Shown one piece after another: positions 51,696-59,804 of a stretch of 64,000 bases of DNA; within the stretch, counting starts at the first letter, position 1, and each line of letters begins with the position of its first letter. Where the stretch lies: positions 5,615,001 to 5,679,000 of the forward strand of contig NZ_JBAJNS010000001.1 in NCBI RefSeq assembly GCF_037911585.1, written 5' to 3'. The position numbers and the translations under genes are program-made. Source of the DNA: Streptomyces sp. GSL17-111. Its GTDB lineage: Bacteria; Actinomycetota; Actinomycetes; Streptomycetales; Streptomycetaceae. Under the pieces are notes generated by a model, which was given only the letters and a program-made list of their open reading frames with translations, ran no database searches and was not told where the DNA came from.

Positions 51696-51775
51696 CCCCG
51701 TGCCGCACGCCCCGTGTCACTCCTTCGGCCCTGGGCGGCGTTTCCTCCCCGCCCCCGGCGGGAACAGCGGGCCGG

Positions 51776-52750
51776 ATGGTGCGATTCGGCTACACGATGA
51801 TGACCGAGCAGGCAGGCCCGACCGACCTCGTGGACCACCTCGTCCTCGCCGAGCGGGCGGGTTTCGACTTCTCCGTCACCTCCGACCACTACTTCCCCTG
51901 GCTCGCCTCCCAGGGGCACGCCCCGCACGCGTGGACGGTGCTGGGCGCCGCCGCGCAGGCGACCACCCGCATCCCGCTGATGACCTACGTGACCTGCCCG
52001 ATCCTGCGCTACCACCCGGCCGTGGTCGCGCAGAAGGCGGCGACCCTGCAGCTGCTGTCCGGCGGCCGCTTCCGCCTGGGCCTCGGAGCGGGGGAGAACC
52101 TCAACGAACACGTCGTCGGCGGCGGCTGGCCGCCCGCCGACGTACGGCACGAGATGCTCGAGGAGGCCGTGGAGATCATCAGGGCCCTCTTCGCCGGCGG
52201 GTACGTCAACCACCGTGGCACGCACTACGACGTCGAGTCGGCGAAGCTGTGGGACCTGCCCGAGCAGGCACCGCCCATCGGCATCGCGGTCTCCGGGCAG
52301 CAGTCCTGCGGTCTCGCGGGGCGCCTGGCCGACCTGGTCATCGCCACCGAGCCCAAGAGCGAACTGCTGGAGTCGTTCGCCCGTCACGGCGGTGCGGGCA
52401 AGCCCCGGGTCGGCCAGCTGCCGATCTCCTACGACCCCGACCGGGACGCCGCCGTGGCACGGGCCCACGACCAGTTCCGGTGGTTCGCGGGCGGGTGGAA
52501 GGTCAACGCCGAACTCCCCGGACCGACCGCGTTCGCGGCCGCCACCCAATTCGTCCGCCCCGACGACGTCGCCGGGTCCATTCCGTGCGGCGACGATCCG
52601 GACCGCTTCATCGCCGCCGTCGCCCCCTACGTGGAGGCGGGGTTCACGGAGGTGGCGGTCGTCCAGGTCGGCGGGGAGACCCAGCCCGCCTTCCTCGACT
52701 GGGCCGAGCGGACCCTGCTGCCCGCCCTGCGCCACACCTGGCCCGAGTGA
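51776..52750 (+). CDS. F420-dependent LLM-class oxidoreductase
   Basis: 324-residue luciferase-like TIM-barrel enzyme of the F420-dependent group. It begins MVRFGYTMMTEQAGP, with FDFSVTSDHYFPW, YVTCPILRYHPAVVAQKAATLQLLSGGRFRLGLGAGENLNEHV (cited by RFRLGLGAGENLNEH) and AVSGQQSCGLAG. It reduces or oxidises an unknown substrate with F420. GTG 51779 is a possible alternative start. Confidence 0.88.
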   Translation: MVRFGYTMMTEQAGPTDLVDHLVLAERAGFDFSVTSDHYFPWLASQGHAPHAWTVLGAAAQATTRIPLMTYVTCPILRYHPAVVAQKAATLQLLSGGRFRLGLGAGENLNEHVVGGGWPPADVRHEMLEEAVEIIRALFAGGYVNHRGTHYDVESAKLWDLPEQAPPIGIAVSGQQSCGLAGRLADLVIATEPKSELLESFARHGGAGKPRVGQLPISYDPDRDAAVARAHDQFRWFAGGWKVNAELPGPTAFAAATQFVRPDDVAGSIPCGDDPDRFIAAVAPYVEAGFTEVAVVQVGGETQPAFLDWAERTLLPALRHTWPE

Positions 52751-52785
52751 CGGCGCCACTCGCCGGCACGCGAGCCGGGCCCCAG

Positions 52786-52810
52786 GTGTGCCCGGCCGGT
52801 GGGCGGGTAC
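52786..52810 (+). promoter_or_regulatory. Sigma-B-type promoter of the acidic protein gene
   Basis: GTGT (52786-52789), 15 bases, GGGTAC (52805-52810). It matches the consensus perfectly, has the same layout as the site at 1373-1397, and lies 44 bases before the start. Confidence 0.65.
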
Positions 52811-52854
52811 CGCGAGCGGACGACCCAGCCGCCCAGTACCGGGAGGTAGAGCCC

Positions 52855-53175
52855 ATGCCCACCGCAGACGACGACCGCGACCGCCGCGAGACGCCCGAGG
52901 CGGCGGAGGGCGCCGCAGGGGAGGGGAGCGGCGAGGAGGACGACGCCCCCGCACGCATCGGCAAGGCCGACACCCCGAACGTCGCCGGGAGCGACGTGCA
53001 GCAGCCCGAGATCGCCGAGGGGCCGGTCGAGGGGCTCCAGCCGGGCGAGCACATGGAGCGCGGCCCCTGGCACCCGCCGGTCGAGGTGGACCCGCCCACC
53101 GGCACCGACGTCCCCCGGGACGCGGCGGGGGAGCCCGACGCCGTCCGCCGCCAGCAGGAGGAGGGCGGGCCCTGA
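52855..53175 (+). CDS. Small acidic protein
   Basis: 106 residues, very rich in Glu, Asp, Pro and Gly, probably intrinsically disordered. No domain is recognised. ATG 52855 follows GGGAGG at 8 bases. Its promoter fits the sigma-B consensus, so it is likely made under osmotic or other stress, like other disordered stress proteins. The FUSC exporter gene follows 67 bases later. Confidence 0.65.
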   Translation: MPTADDDRDRRETPEAAEGAAGEGSGEEDDAPARIGKADTPNVAGSDVQQPEIAEGPVEGLQPGEHMERGPWHPPVEVDPPTGTDVPRDAAGEPDAVRRQQEEGGP

Positions 53176-53242
53176 CGCCCGGGACCGGCCCCGGCCCGGC
53201 AGGCGTGCGTGTGCGATCGGCCGGACGGGCAACCCGGTCCGG

Positions 53243-54469
53243 ATGACACGAGCACGTCTGATGATCGCGTCCGTCCGGGGAGAGGCCCTGGCGGTCGGCA
53301 GGGCGGCCCGGCGGGCCACCCGGGGGCCGGGCCGCGAGCGCGACCTGCTGGTCCAGTCCCTGAAGGCCGCGCTGGCCGCCCTGCTCGCCTGGGGCGTCGC
53401 CGACGGCCTCGGCCTGCCGATGCCGGTCATCGCGCCCTGGGTCGCCGTCGTCCTCAGCCAGTCGACCGTCTACCGGTCCTTCACCCACGGGTGGCAGCAG
53501 CTCTTCGCCATCACCCTGGGCACGGTGCTGGCGACGCTCGTCGGGGAGGCCGTCCCGAGCGAACTGCTGGCCATGGCGATCGTGCTGCCCGTCCTGCTGG
53601 TCCTCGGCAACTGGCCCCGGCTCGGCACGCAGGGCGTCTACGGGGCCACCGCGGCCCTGTTCACCCTCAGCTACGGCGAGCCCAGCGCCTACGCGGCGGG
53701 CGCCCGCGTCCTGGAGGCGCTGCTCGGCGCGGCCATCGCCGTGGCCGTCAACCTCTTCGTGCTCCCGCCGATGTACCTGCGCAGCGCCCAGAGCGCGGTG
53801 GAGGGCGTCGTGCGGGAAGTGCGGGAGGTGCTGGAGTTCGTCGCGGACGGCCTGGCCGAGGACGCGTGGACACACCGCGAGGCCCGGCACTGGGACGAAC
53901 GGGCCCGCCGCGTCCCCGGCCTCATCACCGACGTCCGCTCCACCCTCGCCTGGGACCGGGAGAGCCGGTGGCTCAACCCCCGCCGCCGGGCCCGGGCCCG
54001 GCAGGGGCGGCTGGAGGGGCCGCAACAGCACACCGTGTGGGTGCTGGAGCGCGTCAGCGACCACCTCGGCGACCTCACCCGTACCCTCACCGAGGCGGCG
54101 GACGAGGAACGGATCAGTCGCCGCCCCGACTCCGAGGCCACCACCCTCTACGCGACCTTCCTGCACCGGGTCGCCGACGCCTGCGCCGCCCACGGCCGCC
54201 TGGTCACCGGGGACACCCCCGAGGCCGACCGGGCCGAGCTGCGCGAGGCCGTGGAGGAGGCCCGGCGCGTGCACGACGCGCTGCGCGACCTGGCCGAGCG
54301 GGAAGCCGCGCGGGGCGCCGAGACGATGGTGCTCTTCGGCGCCCTCGTCCTGGACGTCCGCCGCATCCTGGAGGCCCTGCTGCTCGACCCGCCGGAGAAC
54401 TCCGGCTCGGTGCCGCGCGAGACCGCGGGCGGCCGGGAGTCCGGTCCCGGCCGCCGTGCCGACGCCTGA
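53243..54469 (+). CDS. FUSC/ArAE family membrane protein (first)
   Basis: 408 residues. N-terminal helices include LVQSLKAALAALLAWGVADGL, VIAPWVAVVLSQSTVYRS, ITLGTVLATLVGEAV and LLAMAIVLPVLLVLGNW, followed by a long soluble helical domain rich in charge. The family includes aromatic-acid exporters such as AaeB and fusaric-acid resistance proteins. It converges on the BrkB gene with an 11-base gap. A second FUSC protein lies beyond BrkB. Confidence 0.8.
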   Translation: MTRARLMIASVRGEALAVGRAARRATRGPGRERDLLVQSLKAALAALLAWGVADGLGLPMPVIAPWVAVVLSQSTVYRSFTHGWQQLFAITLGTVLATLVGEAVPSELLAMAIVLPVLLVLGNWPRLGTQGVYGATAALFTLSYGEPSAYAAGARVLEALLGAAIAVAVNLFVLPPMYLRSAQSAVEGVVREVREVLEFVADGLAEDAWTHREARHWDERARRVPGLITDVRSTLAWDRESRWLNPRRRARARQGRLEGPQQHTVWVLERVSDHLGDLTRTLTEAADEERISRRPDSEATTLYATFLHRVADACAAHGRLVTGDTPEADRAELREAVEEARRVHDALRDLAEREAARGAETMVLFGALVLDVRRILEALLLDPPENSGSVPRETAGGRESGPGRRADA

Positions 54470-54480
54470 GCCCGCGCCCG

Positions 54481-55464
54481 TCACTCGTCGAACGTGCGGG
54501 TGTCGCGCGGCTCGACGTAGGGCTCCTCCTCCGGCGGGTGGCCGCTCTCGATCGCCCGTCCCCGCTCGAGTTCGGCGTTGAGCTCCAGGCCGAGCAGGAT
54601 CGCGATGTTGGAGATCCACAGCCACACCAGGAAGACGATGACCGTGGCCAGGCTTCCGTAGGTCTTGCCGTAGCTGGCGAAGTTGGCCGCGTACAGGGCG
54701 AACAGCGCGGAGGCGACCAGCCACACCAGGACGGCCAGGAGCCCGCCCGGCGTCACCCAGCGGAACCTCCGCCGCACGTTGGGCGCGGCCCAGTAGAGGA
54801 GCGAGAAGACGAGGGCCACGAGCAGCACGAGCACCGGCCACTTGGCGATGTTCCACACGGTGACCACGGTGTCGCCCAGGCCGAGGACCTCTCCGGCCCG
54901 CTCGGCGAGCCCGCCGGTGAACACCACGCCCACCGAGATCACCGCCAGGAGCACCACGGTCACCACCGTGATGCCGAGCCGGGTGGGGATCGTCTTCCAG
55001 AGCGGGCGGCCTTCGCGGACGTCGTAGATGGCGTTGCCGGCCCGCATGAAGGCCGCGATGTACCCGGAGGCCGACCACAGGGCCACGAGAAGACCAGCGA
55101 CCAGGGCGAACCCGGCCGCGCCGGGTCGGTTCTGCAACTGCTCCAGCATGTCCGTGAGCAGGTCCCGCACCGCGCCGGGCGCCAGCTCGCCGACGTTGTC
55201 GATGAGGGGCTGGATGGCCGAACTGCCGATCAGCCCCAGGACCGACACCAGGGCCAGGAGTGCGGGGAAGACGGACAGGACCCCGTAGTAGGTCAGGGCG
55301 GCCGCCCAGTCGGTGAGGTTGTCCTCCCGGAACTCCGTGACCGTCCGCTTCAGCACGCCCTTCCAGGACCGCTTCGACAGGCCGGTGGGCCCGTCGGCGG
55401 GCTCGTGCGACCCGCCCGGCGTGGGGCCGGGCCTCTCTTCGTCGTCACCCGGTTGTCGCGGCAT
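54481..55464 (-). CDS. YihY/BrkB family membrane protein
   Basis: 327 residues. The family segment DNLTDWAAALTYYGVLSVFPALLALVSVLGLIG is present (cited as NLTDWAAALTYYGVLSVFP), with helices at FALVAGLLVALWSASGYIAAFM and LGITVVTVVLLAVISVG, and the C-terminal YGSLATVIVFLVWLWISNIAILLG. Function is unsettled; it was earlier misassigned as RNase BN. It sits between two FUSC-type exporters. Confidence 0.85.
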   Translation of the reverse strand: MPRQPGDDEERPGPTPGGSHEPADGPTGLSKRSWKGVLKRTVTEFREDNLTDWAAALTYYGVLSVFPALLALVSVLGLIGSSAIQPLIDNVGELAPGAVRDLLTDMLEQLQNRPGAAGFALVAGLLVALWSASGYIAAFMRAGNAIYDVREGRPLWKTIPTRLGITVVTVVLLAVISVGVVFTGGLAERAGEVLGLGDTVVTVWNIAKWPVLVLLVALVFSLLYWAAPNVRRRFRWVTPGGLLAVLVWLVASALFALYAANFASYGKTYGSLATVIVFLVWLWISNIAILLGLELNAELERGRAIESGHPPEEEPYVEPRDTRTFDE

Positions 55465-55593
55465 GGCCTTCTCCTCTCGACGTCGGTCCGCGGAACGTCC
55501 CGCTCAGTGGCGCAGTAGCCGCCCCACCCGAGGGGAAACGGGATGAACCTCTTCGGCCCACGGCCGGACGTCGCGCGGCCCCGGTGGGGAGCC

Positions 55594-56826
55594 TCAGGAA
55601 CGGCCCGCGCGCAGTCGCGCCGTCCGCCGCCGCACCGCGCGGACGAGGCGGTCCAGCCGCGGGTGCTGGTCCCGCCGCTCCTGGGAGTACCGGTCGAGCT
55701 CCTCCGCGAGCCGCATCGCCCGCTTCTCCGTGTCCAACTCGTCCAGGACCCGGTCGATCTCCGCGAGGAGGGCGCCGTGCAGCTGCCACTGCCGGGGGTG
55801 TTCGCGCACGGTGGCCAGCAGCAGGTGCGCGACGTGCTCGCGGCTGGCGCGCGCGGCGGCCAGCTCCGTCTCCAGGAAGGCCTCCGCCTCCTCGGCGCTG
55901 GTGGTGATCTGGGTCGTGATGAGCACCGCGTAGCTCTCCACCGCCCCCGCCATGTACATGAACAGTTCGCGCAGGGCCGTGGCCACGTCGGGCGGGAAGA
56001 GCTCCTCCTCGGTGCGCTGCTTGGCGAGGTCGGTGAGGCTGCGGGCCGTGACCCGGAGCACCACCGCGCAGATCTCCAGCGTGTCCAGCCCGGTGCGCAG
56101 CACGATCCGGGACAGCAGCCCCTCCTTGACCCGCGGATTGAACCGGACGCTCTCCTCGGCGCGTACCAGCGAGGCGTCCACCTGGACGATGTCGTGGTCC
56201 AGCCGCCGTGCCTCGTGCAGCCTGCGCGCCGCCCGCTCCACCGGCTGGTGGCCGCCGATCTCCTCGCCGATGTCCTCCAGGAGCCGCCGCATCCGCCCGG
56301 CCAGCTCCTCGATGGCCTCGCCCGCCGTCTCGACCCACACGGGAGGCAGGAACACCATGTTGAACAGCAGCCCGACCACGGCGCCGATCAGCGTCTCCAG
56401 CACCCGGCTCAGCGCCAGGTCCGTCGCGTGCGACACCCCCAGGACGAGCATGGCGGAGATCGCCACCTCGGGCACGAACTCACCCGCCCGCACGACGTGC
56501 CCCAGCACCAGCGCGGAGATGATCAGCAGCCCCAGGCTCCACCAGGTCAGCCCCACGAGCGCGCTGAAGCCGACGGCGATCAGCACCCCCGCCACCACGG
56601 CGTTCACCCGGCGGATGCCGCTGGTGAGGGTCGCGTAGAGGGTGACCTGTACGACCAGTAGCGCCGTCAGGGGCGCCAGCAGGGGCGGCGGTCGGGAGCC
56701 GAGCAGCCACAGCGCCGCGATGTAGGCCAGCGTCGCGGCGGTGGCGGAACGCACCGTCTGCACGACCACCGGCTCGTTGCGGCGCTGGGCCAGTTTGATC
56801 ATGGGTTCGGGGACGACGTAGGACAC
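55594..56826 (-). CDS. FUSC/ArAE family membrane protein (second)
   Basis: 410 residues. The helix SATAATLAYIAALWLLGS is followed by APLTALLVVQVTLYATLTSGIRRV, VVAGVLIAVGFSALVGLTWWSLGLLIISALVLGHVV and a long helical cytosolic domain with many Glu/Arg heptads. GTG 56826 follows AAGAGGG. It is distinct in sequence from the other FUSC protein and lies on the opposite strand; both may move aromatic compounds. Confidence 0.8.
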   Translation of the reverse strand: MSYVVPEPMIKLAQRRNEPVVVQTVRSATAATLAYIAALWLLGSRPPPLLAPLTALLVVQVTLYATLTSGIRRVNAVVAGVLIAVGFSALVGLTWWSLGLLIISALVLGHVVRAGEFVPEVAISAMLVLGVSHATDLALSRVLETLIGAVVGLLFNMVFLPPVWVETAGEAIEELAGRMRRLLEDIGEEIGGHQPVERAARRLHEARRLDHDIVQVDASLVRAEESVRFNPRVKEGLLSRIVLRTGLDTLEICAVVLRVTARSLTDLAKQRTEEELFPPDVATALRELFMYMAGAVESYAVLITTQITTSAEEAEAFLETELAAARASREHVAHLLLATVREHPRQWQLHGALLAEIDRVLDELDTEKRAMRLAEELDRYSQERRDQHPRLDRLVRAVRRRTARLRAGRS

Positions 56827-56972
56827 GTAGGACCCTCTTCCCGCTCCTCGGCCCGCCAGACCCACCCCCGTCGACCAGCACCCGTATGAACCGGTCCCCG
56901 CCATCGGGGCGACCCGTTCCCAGGCTCACGGCCGGTCTCGCGCGGGGGATGCGTCACTCATTTTGCTTGATC

Positions 56973-57033
56973 ATGCGTGAAGCAGGCGAGAAAAGCTCAA
57001 CTATTGACATGTAGGTGTCAGTGCGGCCACAGT
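56973..57033 (+). promoter_or_regulatory. GH109 gene promoter with shared box and palindrome
   Basis: The box ATGCGTGAAGC (56973-56983) recurs before the ABC operon (59658-59668). TTGACA (57004-57009), 18 bases, CACAGT (57028-57033) form a promoter. TGACA-N6-TGTCA (57005-57020) overlaps the -35. Candidate DeoR operators. Confidence 0.5.
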
Positions 57034-57076
57034 CGTTCCGCCAGTGATGACTCCCAGTTCCGAGGAGTGCCGCTTC

Positions 57077-58513
57077 ATGCCCGAAATGTCGGAGTTCTCG
57101 CGTCGTCTGGTGCTGGGAGGTGCCCTCGCCACGGGGGCACTCGCGGCCGGTGCCGGCGCGGCCGGTGCCGCGTCTTCGCACCCGGCCACCGCGGCCGCCC
57201 CGTCCGTGCCCCGCCGTGGACGCGGCCAGAGGTCGATGATCAACGTGCCCTTCGAGGCGCGCCGCACGGTGCGGCTCGGCATCGTCGGGCTCGGGAACCG
57301 GGGCCGTGGCATGGCGCCGGGCTGGGCCGCAGTACCCGGCTGCACGGTGGCCGCCGTGTGCGACGTCCGGGCGGACCGGGCGACGCGGGTCGCCGACGCC
57401 CTCGTGGCCGACGGCAGGGACCGGCCCCGGGAGTACGGGGGTTCGGAGAACTCCTACGCGCGCATGCTGCGCGACGAGGAGCTCGACCTCGTCTACATCG
57501 CCACGCCCTGGGAGTTCCACCACGAGCAGGGCCGGGCCGCACTGCGGGCGGGCAGCCACGCGATCGTCGAGCTCCCGGTGGCCACCGAGGTGCGCGAGCT
57601 GTGGGACCTCGTCGACACCTCCGAACGGACCCGCAGGCACCTCTTCCTGGCCGAGAACTGCAGCTACGGCCGCAACGAGCTGGCGATGCTGAAGATGGCC
57701 CACGAGGGCCTGTTCGGTGACATCACCAACGGACACGGGGGCTACCTGCACGACCTGCGCGCCCTGCTCTTCTCCGACACGTACTACACCGACGCCTGGC
57801 GGCGGAAGTGGCACACTCGCAGCACCGGCTCCCTCTACCCCATGCACGGCCTCGCCCCCATCGCCGCCGCCATGGACGTGAACCGCGGTGACCGCATGGT
57901 GAGCCTGGCCGCCACCGCCACGGAGCCGAGGGGGCTGGCCGACTACCGGGAGCGCTTCGTGCCGGCCTCGCACCCCTCGTGGCAGGAGACCTACGTCAAC
58001 GGCGACCGCGTCACGTGCCTGATCGAGACCGCTCAGGGCCGGGTCGTGCGGGCCGAACACGACGTCAGCTCACCGCGTCCCTACAGCCGCATCAACAGCA
58101 TCGCCGGCAGCCGGGGCATCTTCGAGGACTACGCCGGCACCTCGGCCACCGGCGGCCGGGTCTACCTGGAACCCGACCACAACGGCCACGCGTGGCGCGA
58201 CTTCGACCGCTACCGCAAGGAGTTCGACCACTGGCTCTGGCGGGAGGTCGGCGACGACGCCGAGGAGAACGGCGGCCACGGCGGCATGGACTACATCCTC
58301 CAGTGGCGCACCGTCCAGCAGATGCGCGCCGGGCTCGTCCCGGACATCGACGTCTACGACTCGGCCGCCTGGTGCGCACCGGTCGCCCTGAGCGTCGAGT
58401 CCCTGCGGCGCGAGGGCCGTCCGGTGGACTTCCCCGACTTCACCCGTGGCGCCTGGGTCAACCACCGCCCCGGGCTGGACTCCCGACCCACCGGTATGCC
58501 GAAGGTCGGCTGA
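57077..58513 (+). CDS. GH109-type Gfo/Idh/MocA glycosidase with Tat-like signal
   Basis: 478 residues. A Tat-like signal (FSRRLVLGGALATGALAAGA) begins the protein, followed by a Rossmann domain (LGIVGLGNRGRGMAPG) and a Gfo/Idh/MocA C-domain. LAENCSYGR and NGGHGGMDYILQW are hallmarks of GH109, an NAD-dependent family that includes alpha-N-acetylgalactosaminidases. Tat export would fit a protein folded with NAD before secretion. ATG 57077 follows GAGGAG at 9 bases. It is followed by a DeoR regulator and a sugar importer, suggesting it releases an amino-sugar that is then taken up. Confidence 0.82.
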   Translation: MPEMSEFSRRLVLGGALATGALAAGAGAAGAASSHPATAAAPSVPRRGRGQRSMINVPFEARRTVRLGIVGLGNRGRGMAPGWAAVPGCTVAAVCDVRADRATRVADALVADGRDRPREYGGSENSYARMLRDEELDLVYIATPWEFHHEQGRAALRAGSHAIVELPVATEVRELWDLVDTSERTRRHLFLAENCSYGRNELAMLKMAHEGLFGDITNGHGGYLHDLRALLFSDTYYTDAWRRKWHTRSTGSLYPMHGLAPIAAAMDVNRGDRMVSLAATATEPRGLADYRERFVPASHPSWQETYVNGDRVTCLIETAQGRVVRAEHDVSSPRPYSRINSIAGSRGIFEDYAGTSATGGRVYLEPDHNGHAWRDFDRYRKEFDHWLWREVGDDAEENGGHGGMDYILQWRTVQQMRAGLVPDIDVYDSAAWCAPVALSVESLRREGRPVDFPDFTRGAWVNHRPGLDSRPTGMPKVG

Positions 58514-58528
58514 ACCCGCACGCCCGTC

Positions 58529-58582
58529 CCGGTGCCCGCCGCCCGCACGCCCGTCCCGGCGTGTGCGGGCGGCGGGCACCGG
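58529..58582. terminator. 20-bp-stem bidirectional terminator
   Basis: Perfect 20-bp arms (58529-58548 and 58563-58582) with a 14-base loop between the convergent GH109 and DeoR genes. An 18-bp direct repeat starting CCCGCACGCC (58515 and 58542) overlaps the left arm. Confidence 0.8.
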
Positions 58583-58595
58583 CCGTGCCGCCGCC

Positions 58596-59399
58596 TCAGA
58601 CCGCCACCACCTCCACGCCCGCCTCGGTGAGGCCGGCCACCATGGGGTCGGGGATCGCCGAGTCGGTCACCAGCACGTCGATGCGCTCCAGTCCGCAGAT
58701 CCTGGCGAAGGCGCGCTTGCCCATCTTGGAGGAGTCGGCGGCGACGATGACGCGCTGGGAGCGCTCCGCGAACAGCCGGCTGATGCTCGCCTCCTCCTCC
58801 TGGTGGGTCATGATCCCCAGGCCCGGGTCCACGCCGTCCACGCCGAGCACGACCGCGTCGAGCACCACCTCGTTGAGGACGCCCACGGTCAGCGGGCCGA
58901 CCAGTTCGAAGGTCTGCGGCCGGACCACGCCCCCGGTGGTGACGATCTTTATCTGCGGCCGTACGGCCAGCTCCCCGGCGATGTTCAGCGCGTTTGTCAC
59001 GATGGTGAGCAGCGGCGCCGTGGCACTTCCGGGCGCGCCCTCGCGGGCGCCGCCGCCGGTGCGCAGCCCGAGGGTCCGCGCGACCTCCGTCGTCGTCGTG
59101 CCCCCGTTGAGGCCGACGACCTCGCCCTCGCTGATCAGCTCCGAGACGGCCGCGGCGATGCGCTGCTTCTCCGGGGCCCGGCGGGAGGACTTGTACCGCA
59201 GTGGCAACTCGTAGGACACGCCGTGTGCGACGGCGCCCCCGCGGGTGCGCTGCAGCATCTGCTGTTCCGCCAGCTCGTCGAGGTCCCGGCGGATGGTCGC
59301 GGCGGAGACCTCCAGGGCGGTCGCGGCCTCCTCGACCTCGACGCGCCCCTTCGCGGCGAGCAGTTCGAGCAACGTGCTCCACCGCTCATGCTTGGACAT
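58596..59399 (-). CDS. DeoR/GlpR family transcriptional repressor
   Basis: 267 residues. N-terminal DeoR helix-turn-helix (RWSTLLELLAAKGRVEVEEAA, VSAATIRRDLDELAEQ). The C-terminal sugar-phosphate-sensing domain has VVGLNGGTTTTEVARTL, TNALNIAGEL, LGVDGVDPGLGIMTHQEEEA and VAADSSKMGKRAFARI. A 17-residue Gly/Ala insert lies before the sensing core. ATG 59399 follows GGAGG. It probably represses the GH109 gene and the ABC operon until a phosphorylated sugar appears. The shared box at 56973 and 59658 is its likely operator. Confidence 0.9.
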   Translation of the reverse strand: MSKHERWSTLLELLAAKGRVEVEEAATALEVSAATIRRDLDELAEQQMLQRTRGGAVAHGVSYELPLRYKSSRRAPEKQRIAAAVSELISEGEVVGLNGGTTTTEVARTLGLRTGGGAREGAPGSATAPLLTIVTNALNIAGELAVRPQIKIVTTGGVVRPQTFELVGPLTVGVLNEVVLDAVVLGVDGVDPGLGIMTHQEEEASISRLFAERSQRVIVAADSSKMGKRAFARICGLERIDVLVTDSAIPDPMVAGLTEAGVEVVAV

Positions 59400-59804
59400 G
59401 CGTTGGACCTCCACTGGCGTCGTGTCTTTCGTGCATACGGCCGGTGGCCGCGCCGCGAGGCCGGCGGCATGGCACGGCCACCGAGCGATCACGCGCCCGT
59501 CACGATGCCAGATCCGGCCGCCGTCAGCAGTTTCCGTCCACGCGCGGCCACGGACGGCCACGCGCGGGCCGACCCTGACGGTGCGTCGACAACGGACCCG
59601 TAACAGAGCCTGGACCCCGGCCGCCGGTTCGTGGATACTCCCTTCCAAGCACGGTGAATGCGTGAAGCTGCTCGCAGAGAAAGGCTTACACGCATCATCA
59701 CGCAGTGAAGTAGCTTTTCCAGTCAGCCACCCCGGCTGAGGGCTCCGCCGGGGTGACCGGACCCGACGCGGCAGCGGGTCCGCAGCGCGAAGGCGGTATC
59801 GGCA
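59400..59804. other. Divergent control region deoR/ABC operon
   Basis: 405 bases, AT-rich near 59630-59735. It contains ATGCGTGAAGC (59658-59668), direct repeats GTGAAGCTGCT (59662-59672) and GTGAAGTAGCT (59705-59715) 43 bases apart, CACGCA twice (59690-59695 and 59700-59704 region), and an imperfect inverted repeat of TGCGTGAAGC with GCTTACACGCA. No gene is seen. Confidence 0.5.

Noticed and set aside
51602..55078. A 1158-codon minus-strand frame
   Set aside because: It lies across the F420 enzyme, acidic protein and FUSC genes, has no motif and shows shadow composition.
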